Below, piece by piece: positions 16,987 to 27,038 of a DNA stretch of 64,000 nucleotides. The notes beneath the pieces are model-generated. The model was not told the origin of the DNA. It saw nothing but the letters and a program-made list of their open reading frames with translations, and ran no database searches. The stretch's first letter is position 1, and each line of letters starts with the position of its first letter. The position numbers were made by a program, and so were the translations under genes. The DNA is taken from assembly GCA_004369085.1 (NCBI GenBank), contig ML210226.1, positions 62,633-126,632 of the forward strand, in the 5' to 3' direction. Source of the DNA: Coprinopsis marcescibilis. Taxonomy: Eukaryota; Basidiomycota; Agaricomycetes; Agaricales; Psathyrellaceae.

Positions 16987-17747
16987 GGAACTGTGCTCAA
17001 CCATATGTCCTATTACCGAAGAAATACATCGACTTGTTATACGATTCGAATAAAAACGAAGAATTCGGAAATGGATCGGCCGCAGTGGATTTAACGAGTA
17101 CAACAAGAATCAACAGGCTGAGAATGAGGATTCAGGCCACTGGTATTGTCTTTCACGCAATGATCAATGATGAAACTCATTTCCAATTCGTTCGATGTTA
17201 CATTCTGGTAAGAGAGACAGCCCTGGGCTTCCTGAGAGTCGACTCGTTCACTGAACAAGGCTGAGAAACGCGGTGAACCCTACACACTAGAACCTTTTGC
17301 ATTGTGCAAGCCGTGCCACACAAACCGACACCTCCCCAACGATCATTAGTACGCGATTATTCTGCTTCAAACATGACGACAGGGCTAACCACCCTCCCTG
17401 TGTGGCACCTCTGCGCGTAATAAAATATATTTGTAAAGAACTTGACTCTAGTCGTGTCTCACCTGATTGACTTACATCTAGCTCTCAGGATCATCTACAG
17501 GTATGCAATTGGCGGCACCAACAACGAACTATTGAAGCTTGGTTTTTACAAGTTTTTGCAGTACATGCCAGTGAATGAGGACAGTTTGAGGTGACTGTCG
17601 GTCTGGCCGACCCTCGCGGATCAACGTGGTTCATTAATAATATGTCGAACTTGATGGTGACTCGGAGGAGATTCGAGAATAGTCGATGGTTAAATCTCTT
17701 CAAAAGTGGCCTCTAACTTGCCACTGGTTCTTTCACTAACGACAACG
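16987..17747. other. Intergenic interval between MDE1 and F-box gene A
   Basis: I find no gene here. The first part is presumably the MDE1 3' UTR, and the AT-rich patch TAATAAAATATATTT near 17419 could serve as a 3'-end signal. The rest should hold the promoter of the first F-box gene. Confidence 0.4.
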
Positions 17748-19570
17748 ATGGATATCTATGCTCCAAACGCGTACTCAAATTTAGGTGAGCACACAGCACA
17801 AAGTGATGGCACAGTACACACACTGACATTGTCTATGTAGCGGCTAACGCGTCAAACTTCGACAAAGACCACGCACGTTTGAAATCTCGCGAGGCATGGC
17901 GAGAAGACGAACGGTGGCAAATCGATACTCGAATTTCACAGCTGCAACAGCTGCAACATCCAGAACACGTACTACTCGACCTCAAAATCCAAAGGAACCA
18001 GCTATCAGTAATCTCGCAGCTGCCTTCCGAGATGCTCAGCAGAATCTTCATATTTGTCGAATGGGCGGCAAAATATGAAAATCCAGGATATGGTCGGCCG
18101 AGATGGGTGGATTTCACGTATGTGTCGCGCCATTGGAGGGGTGTAGCACTCGGAACGCCATCTTTGTGGTCGGACATCAAGCTGTTCGTGACGCCTTGGC
18201 TTCGAGCAATGCTAGAGCGGTCACAACATCTCCCTGTCGACCTCACGGCGAACCTAGGGGGAAATAGATCACCTCGATTGATCAAAGTGGGCATAGAAAC
18301 GTTGAAGCCACACGTTTCTCGTCTGCGCCAACTCGAGCTCTACGCGCAGAGACGGGACGTGCTTGAGCAGTTTCTGGACATCCTCCCCACTTCTCTTCCG
18401 GACCTCTACAGCCTATTTATAGTCTATCACAACCACTACGACACCCTAGACCTTCCTCAAAACCTCTTTATCGACGGGGTCCCAAAGCTGCGCGAGGTGG
18501 CTCTTTCCGGTTGCCGTATCCCGCGGAAGTTTGGACTGTTTCAACCCGGACTGACATTTCTTCACGTGTCATTCAATAGGGGGATGACGGCTACAGATGC
18601 GTCAGAGGCCGCAGACGACTTTCTTCGGGTTTTGGAAAGCATGCCAGCACTCGAGGGTCTCAGCATTCAATTCGTATTTCCAGACTTCAGCAAAACGGAA
18701 CGCGGACGCGAACCCATTCAGCTACCGTGCCTTGAATCACTATCTCTGCAAGCAGAGCTGTCAGATATTGCTGATTTCCTGAAGCTCATCTCAATTCCTA
18801 CGTCAGCGCATGTCACGGTGGAATCGTTGGAGGAAATGCCATCAATCGAAGCCATGCCAGATTTTGTAGCAGCCCTCCATTCTTCGTGGCTCTCAGCTCC
18901 ACTCATGCAAGCAGGGTCGCCTCAGCCTCCCCCGTGCATGAAAGCCCTGGAGGTCGTTTCCAACGACAATTACTGGTGTCTTAGGGCGTGGTTCACGGAC
19001 GTGGCCAATTGCATGGACATCAACCTCGAATTAACCCAGATGTTGGTGGATGCAAACTATACATCCGAGGAGTTGGGTAAAGTGCTTTTCTACTTGCCGC
19101 TGGGTGATATACGGACGTTGAATCTGTGCGGGAGCATCACCGCAGACCCGTATATGGTGTCCATTGGTCAGTGGCAATCCCTGAAGCACATATCCCTTGA
19201 CGGCACCGTGATCGAAACATTTCTGGAGTACATGGAGACAGATCCCAGTCTAAGCGATGGTTTAAGCAGCACCCCTACATTTCTCACGAGCCTCGAAGAC
19301 CTCAAGATCACTGGAGCGGATATTTATCACAAGGAATGCCCGGAAACGTTGCCTGTGGAAGCTTTGCTGGACTTCCTAATGATACGGTATGAATTTGGTT
19401 CGGCAATTCGCTCTCTAAAGCTTGTAGGATACATCGACTTGGCTGAAAGCGAGGTGGAGAGAATTCGTCACATTGTGGGTGACATAGGTACTCATTGGAA
19501 TGGCCCAATGAATTACAAGGAGCATGGCAAACCTGCGGCCGAGCCGAACTCGGACTTGTGCTCAGAATAA
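17748..19570 (+). CDS. F-box protein A (basidiomycete F-box-like family with LRR-like C-terminal region)
   Basis: The start at 17748 (MDIYAPNAYSNL) plus an intron of about 60 nt joins ANASNFDKDHARLKSRE. A coiled-coil-like, Gln-rich stretch (about residues 30-65) leads into the F-box: RNQLSVISQLPSEMLSRIFI, then YGRPRWVDFTYVSRHWRGVA and LGTPSLWSDIKL. The rest, in one long exon of about 1.75 kb, holds irregular Leu-rich segments, as in other agaric F-box-like proteins. F-box proteins recruit substrates to SCF ubiquitin ligases through Skp1; the substrate is unknown. Its immediate neighbour F-box B is clearly a paralog in the same orientation and shares the first-intron position, so the pair arose by tandem duplication. 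The length of about 590 residues is typical for the family. Confidence 0.82.
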
Positions 19571-21620
19571 AGTTATCTGGACTTGCCTGTACATACTTAA
19601 GGATCTAAGTTGATAGCCGTCAATAGTAGATACTATGATAGTTGTTCACAGTGCATAAAATTAATGGGAAAAGAACAAATGACTGAGATAGTACGATCTC
19701 CGCCGATCTTTGCGGATCACCGCAGCCCATTCAAGTTCTGACCTTGACTTTCTCCACCGACTAGTATTCACTTACGATGACTATGGGGAACGTGCACTCG
19801 GATCCGTTAGGTGAGCACCGTAGCTGGACGTATAATATACGAATTCTGAGTTTGCCCGTGTACCAAGGGTCCAACACGTCTTTCGACAAGGATCATGAAC
19901 GTCTCAAATCTCGAGAAGCACAGCGAGCACAGGGACGGCAGAAGATCGATGATAGAATTGAACAGCTGGAACAGTTGGAACAACTACAACACGAGCTACT
20001 CAACCTCAAAGTCGAAAGGAACCAGCTATCAATAACCGCACAACTACCTCCCGAGATCCTTAGCAGAATCTTCTTCTTTGTCGAAAGGTCGTCGATGCTG
20101 GGAATACCGGGGTATGGTCGGCCACGTTGGGTCGGTGTCACGTATGTGTCGCGTCGTTGGAGGGGTGTAACGCTCGGAACACCGTCCCTATGGTCGAATA
20201 TCGAGCTGTGCTCGTTGCCTTGGATTCGAGCGATGCTTGAGCGGTCTCAACCTCTCCCTATCGCCATCGAAGCCAAATGGATGACCACTGTAATTGAACC
20301 ACCTCGATCGATCATGGTGGACATCGGACAAGTGTTGAAACCACACGGCTCTCGTCTGGATCAACTTCAGCTTTCCGCGCAACGACGGGACTTGCTTGAG
20401 CAGTTTCTAGACACCCTCCCCACTTCTCTTCCAAACCTCTGCACCCTATCCATAAAGAATGACGGCCACGACTACACCCTCCTACGCTTTCCTCAAAAGC
20501 TCTTTATCGACGGTGTCCCAAAGCTGCGCGATGTGCGCCTTGCCGGGTGCCATATCTCGTGGAAATTTCGACTATTTCAGGGACTGACATCCCTCCACGT
20601 TTCGACGTGTACTAAATCACCCGGACCAAGCGAGGCGACGATCATGAGTGGAGATGCATTGCAGTCCGCAGACGACTTTCTGAAGGCTTTGGAAAGCATG
20701 CCAATGCTAGAGGTCCTCAGCATTGACTTCATAGTTCCCGACTTCAGCGAAATGGAACGCGAACCTATTCAGTTACCTTGCCTACGACAACTATATCTGG
20801 GAGCACCCTTATCAGATATTGCTGATGTCCTGCAGCTTATCTCAATCCCTACGTCCGCGCATGTCAAATTTCATTCGTTCACCTGGGTTGGAACAGTCTT
20901 AATCTCAGATGCCATACCAGAATTTGTAGCAGCTCTCCATTGTTCGTGGCTGTCGGCCCCACTCGCGCCATCAGGGTCGTCCAGCCCTCCCCCGTGCATG
21001 AAGAACCTCGAGATCTATTCCGACGAGTATCGCTGGATTCTTGATGGGTGGTTCACGGACGTGGCCACTCCTACAAACAAGCCCTTCGAATTCGAGCTGG
21101 ACTTGAGAGGTCCGGGCTGCACATCCGAGGAGTTGAGCGAAGTGCTTTCCCATTTGCCGCTGGGCGGTCTACGGACGTTGGGCATAGTCGGGAGCATCAC
21201 CACAGAGGATATGGTCCCCATTGGTCAGTGGCAATCGCTGAGGCACATATCCCTTGACGGCACCGTGATCAAAACATTTTTGGAGTATATGGAGACGGAT
21301 CCCAGTCTAGGCGATGGTTCAAGCAGCACCCCTACATATCTCGGGAGCCTCGAAGTCCTCAAGATCATTGGAGCGGATTTTTATGGGACGGAATACCCGG
21401 ATACGTTGTCTGTGGAAGTTTTGCTGGACTTCCTGATGATACGGTATGAGTTTGGTTCTCCAATTCGTTCTCTGGAGCTTTTGCATTGCTTCAACTTGGA
21501 TGAAAGCGAGGTGGAGACCATCCGCCACATTATAGGTGACATGGGTACTCAATGGGATGGCGAGGTGAATGTCGAGGAGCACGAAGAGTCTGATTCGGAC
21601 GAAGATTTTGAATGCAGGTA
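17879..21620 (+). repeat. Tandem duplication unit of the F-box genes A and B
   Basis: The coding exons of A (17840-19570) and B (19865-21624) align along their whole length, with long near-identical blocks in the 3' third (for example 19150-19460 against 21220-21530). The arrangement is head-to-tail with about 200 bp between stop and start. Confidence 0.75.
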
Positions 21621-21624
21621 TTAG
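19777..21624 (+). CDS. F-box protein B, tandem paralog of A
   Basis: The start at 19777 reads MTMGNVHSDPLG. A 54-nt in-frame GT-AG segment (from GTGAGC at about 19811 to CCAAG) is most likely an intron, because its position matches the first intron of F-box A. It is in frame and stop-free, so retention would still give a protein. The F-box is RNQLSITAQLPPEILSRIFF, then RPRWVGVTYVSRRWRGVTLG and TPSLWSNIEL. The C-terminal half is very close to A: both share the block around GQWQSL.HISLDGTVI, TFLEYMETDPSL, and LLDFLMIRYEFGS. It ends with an acidic tail (SDSDEDFECRY). Only 206 bp separate A's stop from this start. Confidence 0.82.
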   Translation: MTMGNVHSDPLGEHRSWTYNIRILSLPVYQGSNTSFDKDHERLKSREAQRAQGRQKIDDRIEQLEQLEQLQHELLNLKVERNQLSITAQLPPEILSRIFFFVERSSMLGIPGYGRPRWVGVTYVSRRWRGVTLGTPSLWSNIELCSLPWIRAMLERSQPLPIAIEAKWMTTVIEPPRSIMVDIGQVLKPHGSRLDQLQLSAQRRDLLEQFLDTLPTSLPNLCTLSIKNDGHDYTLLRFPQKLFIDGVPKLRDVRLAGCHISWKFRLFQGLTSLHVSTCTKSPGPSEATIMSGDALQSADDFLKALESMPMLEVLSIDFIVPDFSEMEREPIQLPCLRQLYLGAPLSDIADVLQLISIPTSAHVKFHSFTWVGTVLISDAIPEFVAALHCSWLSAPLAPSGSSSPPPCMKNLEIYSDEYRWILDGWFTDVATPTNKPFEFELDLRGPGCTSEELSEVLSHLPLGGLRTLGIVGSITTEDMVPIGQWQSLRHISLDGTVIKTFLEYMETDPSLGDGSSSTPTYLGSLEVLKIIGADFYGTEYPDTLSVEVLLDFLMIRYEFGSPIRSLELLHCFNLDESEVETIRHIIGDMGTQWDGEVNVEEHEESDSDEDFECRY

Positions 21625-21827
21625 AGGCTTGTATATCATATGTTGAAATTCATGGGTTGAGGTAGCTAGCAACAGCCTGAACCAAGTTACTCCGATCGAT
21701 TTGGTCCCTGTCGGTGTATGTTTGTCCAGCTTATTCTAAAGGTCTTGCAAGCAAGGACATACAATGATCGTGATCAGCACTGACATGGACAGCTGGATAC
21801 TTTGAATTTGACTTCATCGTTCGTTCC

Positions 21828-23695
21828 ATGATGCCTGCCTCCCTTCCTGATCAAGCGGCAGCAGTTACCCAAAAACCGTCTACAGGTATGTGCTTACACC
21901 TCTGTTTCTGATATCTGATGATATGTATAGAGGGCCAGAACGGAATCGCAGAGACAAAGAACGCAAGAAAATCGATTCATGCATAGCGGAATTTGAACAA
22001 AAGATTCGAGATCTCAGGACCCAGAGGAACGAATTATCACCAATTTCTCAACTTCCCGCAGAAATTATCTGCAGAATCTTCCTTTTTTGCGAGCAAATCA
22101 TGCCATGGAGGGGATCGAACGGCCAAGGTCACTGGTTCCAGTTGACCCAGGTCTGCCGTTATTGGAGGGCCGTCTCGCTCGGCTGCGCACAATTATGGTC
22201 GCACATTTATGTCAATTCATCACCTTGGACGAAGGCGATGGTGGAACGGTCTAAACACACTCCAATATCGATTGAATCATGGTCCGGCAACTTGAATTCC
22301 GCGGCGGAGGCCTCGCTTCACGACATTTTGAAGACGCACACATATCGTTTGAAGTCACTCAGCCTTTCAGCATCATCCTCCAACTCGCTTGAAAAGTTGG
22401 TGGCACAACTTAGGCAACCTGCACCAATTCTTCATAGCCTCACCGTTACCAACCAGGGTTACAACGGCGTTGTGCTCGAGATTCCCGTCGACCTTTTTGG
22501 AGAAGGAGCACCTAGTCTACGCCAACTGAGCTTAAAAGGATCCCAGTTGTCCTGGTCATCCCCGTGGCTCACAGGCTTGACTCGTCTGGAATACTCGACG
22601 GATACACATGGTCGTCGATCACAGCCAGAGACTCCGCCCACCCCACAGCAATTTCTGCAAGCCCTGGAGAACATGCCTGCGCTCACACATCTTGACCTCG
22701 AGATGAACGTTTCGAATTTTGCGTCGACCAACTTGGAGCCAATCACATTGTCTTCCCTCCAGCACCTGCACCTAAAGGGCGCGCTTTCAGGAATAGCTGG
22801 TGTCCTGAGGCATTTATCCTTCCCCTCCACCACTACTCTCAATCTCAATGGCTCCATCTCTTCGACAGAACTCAGCTCTCAGTTGGCACCGAACCTCGTC
22901 AGCGCTCTCCGATCGTCACGGTCATCTAACCGTCTCTCGCCAAGCGCAACGGATGAAGCACCCTGTTTCCGGTCCTTCCACCTTGATGTGGAAGAGGGCT
23001 ACATGATCCGCTTTCAAGGATGGTTTCAGACACTGGCCGCTACCTCTCTTGAAGCCCTTCATTGTGAAAAGCAGCCTCCTTGGCTTGACCTGAGGGTCAC
23101 ATCGGAATGGGGCTCTGGCGGACTGGCTGACCCCCAGCCGTTCCTCAGTTCGCTGCCGTTAGAATCCATCAAGCGTCTCTACGTGGAAGGGACTCTTTCC
23201 AAATCGGACTATATGCCGTTTGCCCGTTTGGAGGAATTGGAGTGTGTCAGCATTACTGGAGCCAACGCGAACCAAGGATTCGTAGAGTTTCTGAAGGCGG
23301 ACCCGAGGTGGAGTGGAGAAGAGCTGGATGGTGGGCTTGGAGTTAAGCCAGCATACCTCCCAAACCTCAAGTGCGTGGTGATGGATGACGCGGACTTTTA
23401 TGGAGGCGACGGGATCATGTCTGTCGTCGATTTTCTGGATTGTTTGATGATGCGATACGAACTTGGTGGCGCTCTTGAGTACCTGCGGATTTGGGAATGC
23501 TTCAATATAGTGGAGAACGACATCAAGCTTATCGAGGAGATTGTGGGAGAGACTCATGTGGCATGGGATAAGACCGAGGAGATGCGGGACCCGGATGATG
23601 ACTACGACGAAGAAGACGATGAACTTGAGTATGGCGACTACGGTTATAGTGACCCTGAAATGATGTTGGACGATTACTACGACGTAATGTGGTAG
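21828..23695 (+). CDS. F-box protein C, more divergent member of the tandem array
   Basis: The long exon begins in ...GPERNRRDKERKKIDSCIAE. The F-box reads RNELSPISQLPAEIICRIFL, then WFQLTQVCRYWRAVSLGCAQ and LWSHIYVN. Leu-rich irregular repeats and an acidic tail (about 23581-23695, many Asp/Glu/Tyr) follow. The start is uncertain. The ATG pair at 21828 joins in frame only if the intron from GTATGT (21887) ends at the second AG of TATAGAG. The array order A-B-C, the same strand and the same domain plan mark C as an older duplicate; its sequence is clearly further from A and B than they are from each other. Confidence 0.75.
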
Positions 23696-24737
23696 TTGTT
23701 CCATCGCATGTATTTATTCGTGGATATGATACCGAATTTCTTGGACAGAACCTCGTGAGTATGTATCGAGTCGCGGAGTGAGAGTTCAAATGGATAGGCG
23801 CCAGTAAACGTAAACCTGAATCAAGACGTTCCCGGATTCGAACCGGCACCTCGCCTGGACCTTCCTCACTCAAAATTAACTGCCACGGCTTCTTGTATTC
23901 CTGCGACCACGGATGTCCACCGTGCCACATGAATTCGTAAGAGCATTGAGTTAATTGCCCAAGCTCACACATTTGGTGCGTGGCAGTCCTGTAATCTGAG
24001 CGGTTGCAACTTGCCGACAGTCTGAGCTTGGCCTTTAGTCCAGGTTCTGGTACCAAGCGTTTGGTGACTGGTCTCCTTGCATTTATGATCGAATTCCCCA
24101 GCTATTATTTGGCAGCCTGTACTAGTTACAAATCTATGAGGCGACGGTCCCTTCCCCGTGTATTGAGGCAAGAGCGTTCGGCTTGAATGCGGCACGAGTC
24201 GGCAACTGATCGTGAGAGTTGAGGATCACGGCACGCATCGGCCTTCCACTTGATCGAACTAAGTAAGGTTTCTTGCTCCGAGTCTTACACATTTTAAACG
24301 CGTTTTCGGAAAGAAGACCGTAGCTGTGCAATGGACGGTGAGTAGCGGCCGATGATATGTATTTAATATACTTATGTAGTACAGCCCAGAGGCTATAATA
24401 TGCGTCATAGTAGGGTACAATACACCGAAACGTCCAAGCGGTCAGAAGGTTCTCCGTTGAGATGGGAATTTGGACTTGGGCAGTGTGGCGGCTTCTATTC
24501 CCAGCACGATTCATCTTCGGGTTCAACAAGGGGTTCGAATTAGCTTGGGCTTGGAGTTGACGCACAGCCAGCCCTGCTTCATCCTCCCTTGCGCAGCCCG
24601 GGCGTCGTAATCGAAGACTGACCAATTCTGCCGAGTCCTTTCAAGTTGGAGCCGATCGTGACTGGCTTACGATCCTTTATATCCTTGCCTAGGACCCCTA
24701 AACTTTGCCTTTCTCGCTGGTTCTTGTCCACGACGAC
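23696..24737. other. Intergenic interval, about 1 kb
   Basis: Two minus-strand open frames (23529-24056, overlapping gene C, and 24134-24625) have no recognisable domains. On the minus strand around 23825-23850 there is a B-box-like GGTTCGAATCC, but no acceptor or D stem that would make a tRNA. The part close to 24738 should be the promoter of the aspartic protease. Confidence 0.4.
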
Positions 24738-26665
24738 ATGCTCCCACTATCTCTTCTTATATCGTTGACGGCGTTGCCCGTCTTCTCACTCATTGTCGAC
24801 CCTATTCATGTCCCTCTCGCAAGGCGTTCACGTTCGAATTATGGAATAGAGCACTACGCCAAAGTCGCAGACAACCTAAGGGCGAAATATCACTACAATG
24901 CGCCTCAGACTAGTCGGAGAAGAGCCGTGGAGGGCATCCCTATGATCAACCAGGCAAGTCCCAGGGTTTCCTCTTGTCCACTCGGTGCTTATGTACCTTT
25001 CTATCTCAGAACTCAGACTCTAGCTACTTGGCACCCTTGTATATCGGTACACCGTGAGTAGCTTTTCTGCGGCGTTACCGAGGATTTCTATCACCGCCTT
25101 GAAATTCAGTTGCCTACATGTATTCATGGATGACGACATAGTGGCACCTTGGGTTCGATGTAGCGCTGAATTGTCTATTTTTGACTCTTATATTTCTGTC
25201 CCGCTGACAGCCTCGTTGTAGCCCACAGGAGTTTGAAGTCGTCCTAGATACGGGTTCTGCGGATCTTTGGGTCACAGATTCGGCATGCAGAAGCTGTACG
25301 GGCCGCACAGTGTATGACCCCGCCAGATCTTCCACTGCTCAACAGAGTAGGTTAACTACGACAATCACATATGGGTCTGGCAGTGTATCTGGAACCGTCT
25401 TTCAGGACACGGTACGACTGGGTAGCAACTTTACCGTACAACAGCAAACATTCCGTGAGTCTATATTTCGTTTTGTCCCCACTTGCGCTGCTTCTAATCA
25501 ACTCATCTTCTTTAAAGTCGCTGTTGATACCCTTTCTGATGAACTTATTGAAGGAGGTGTATCGGGCATCCTCGGTCTTGCCTTTGGGGCGATTGCAGCA
25601 ACTCGCGACACTCCTTTCTGGCAGAATCTTTGGAATGCTAACCAGCTCACCAGCCCCGAGATGTCATTCTGGTTAACACGCTTTTCAAACGTTACGACAG
25701 CTCGTCCAAACGAACCAGGAGGAATATTCACAATCGGCGGACGGAACACTTCGTTGTATAGCGGAGATATCGAATTTCTGGATTTGCCAGCGACCCCCGT
25801 CCCATCGTTCTGGGCGCTCCCTCTCCGAAGTAAGCGATTTTAAGCCTCAGAAGATCACTTAATGACCCTGGTGCTTAGGAGTAACTGTTCAAGGACGGAC
25901 CGTGTCGATATCCACCCAAAATGGTGCTTTGACTGCAATAGACACGGGCACGACCCTTATCGGAGGCCCTTCCGCCGATGTCCAAGCGATATGGAATGCT
26001 ATACCGGGTGCAGAGCCTGCTACAAGCAGCCCTGGATTCTGGTATTATCGTGGGTGTTCGATTTCACGTTAGCTGTAAGCCATAACTTACAACGCCTCAG
26101 CTTGTTCTACCAGTGTCAACATCACACTATCCTTTGGTGGAAGATCATGGCCAATCTCACCCGACGACATGAACCTTGGCCGGATTTCTCTTTTAGGTGA
26201 CCGCTGCCTGGGCTCAATATTCGACCTAGGCCTCGGCATCAACATACCTACCGGATCCAGTACTCCAGGATGGGTCATAGGTGATACGTTTCTGGTGAGA
26301 ATTACGTTCAACCCTCTATCCTCCCATCCTGCTCATGTTGTATGCAGAAAAACGTTTATTCAGTATTCCGCGCTAATCCGCCATCCATTGGATTCGCCGA
26401 ACTGTCGACTTTGGCTGGAGGCTCAGGCGAGTGACTTTGGCATCCCGCTATGAAACGGTCACTGATTATGGAGCAACTGTTTCTCTAGGGACTTCTCCAG
26501 GGAATCTCGGCTCTGATACTAGATCATCTGCTCAAAATCGTAAGATCTCGTCCTGCTCGCGTCTTTGTTGCAGCTCATTTGGCGATTATAGTCTCTAAGA
26601 TATCTTTTATACCGTTTATGCTCCTGTCGGGCTTATCACTTTTGCTCTTGTCACAACAGTTGTAG
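24738..26665 (+). CDS. Aspartic protease (peptidase A1), secreted, probably GPI-anchored
   Basis: The ATG at 24738 opens a signal peptide (MLPLSLLISLTALPVFSLIV) and a basic propeptide. A GC-AG intron (24954-25009) joins INQ to NSDSSYLAPLYIGTP. After the next intron comes PQEFEVVLDTGSADLWVTD with the first catalytic Asp and, further on, the flap region YGSGSVSG. The second catalytic motif is GALTAIDTGTTLIGG (about 25930). Later exons give CSTSVNITLSFGGRSWPI, GWVIGDTFLKNVYSVF and NPPSIGFAEL. A second GC-donor intron (26428-26488) and a normal 52-nt intron (26540-26591) then lead to a hydrophobic end, SFIPFMLLSGLSLLLLSQQL, stopping at 26665. That is what a GPI-signal or membrane tail looks like. 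If the second GC intron is not used, the protein stops at 26435 without an anchor. The gene interrupts the F-box cluster. Confidence 0.82.
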
Positions 26666-27038
26666 ACGACGCACCATATCTCGCCGTGAATCTCGGGGTT
26701 TCGACGATATCGTACCCTTACCCTGCTTTCTCTAGCTCTAATCTCGACGAACATTTTATGTTGAATCGATAACTATGCTCTAGATAATAATTAGCCACTC
26801 TAGCACTGTGTAACATGTAAAACCCCTACCCCTTCTGGAGAACATGCTCTTGCTATTGAGACCGATTTCCAATTGATGGAACGCGTTGTTTGCTGTCGAA
26901 GACAATGCAAGTTGGTCGTGGCAATCAAAGACCAAACAAGCGCGCGTACACTATAAATTTGGCTCATTCCAGGAATATGAAGAACGTCTTTCTCTTGCCC
27001 ATAACCATCTCCCACTCGATAGCCAATTACCCAAGCGT
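26666..27038. other. Short interval before F-box D
   Basis: An in-frame extension of F-box D without an ATG runs back to 26886 (the frame opens with TTG). The true 5' end may therefore include part of this stretch or an upstream exon. Nothing else is recognisable. Confidence 0.35.

Noticed and set aside
23815..23900. tRNA gene on the minus strand (B-box-like GGTTCGAATCC)
   Set aside because: The T-arm pairs imperfectly and no matching 5' acceptor stem, D arm or anticodon arm lies at the right distance.
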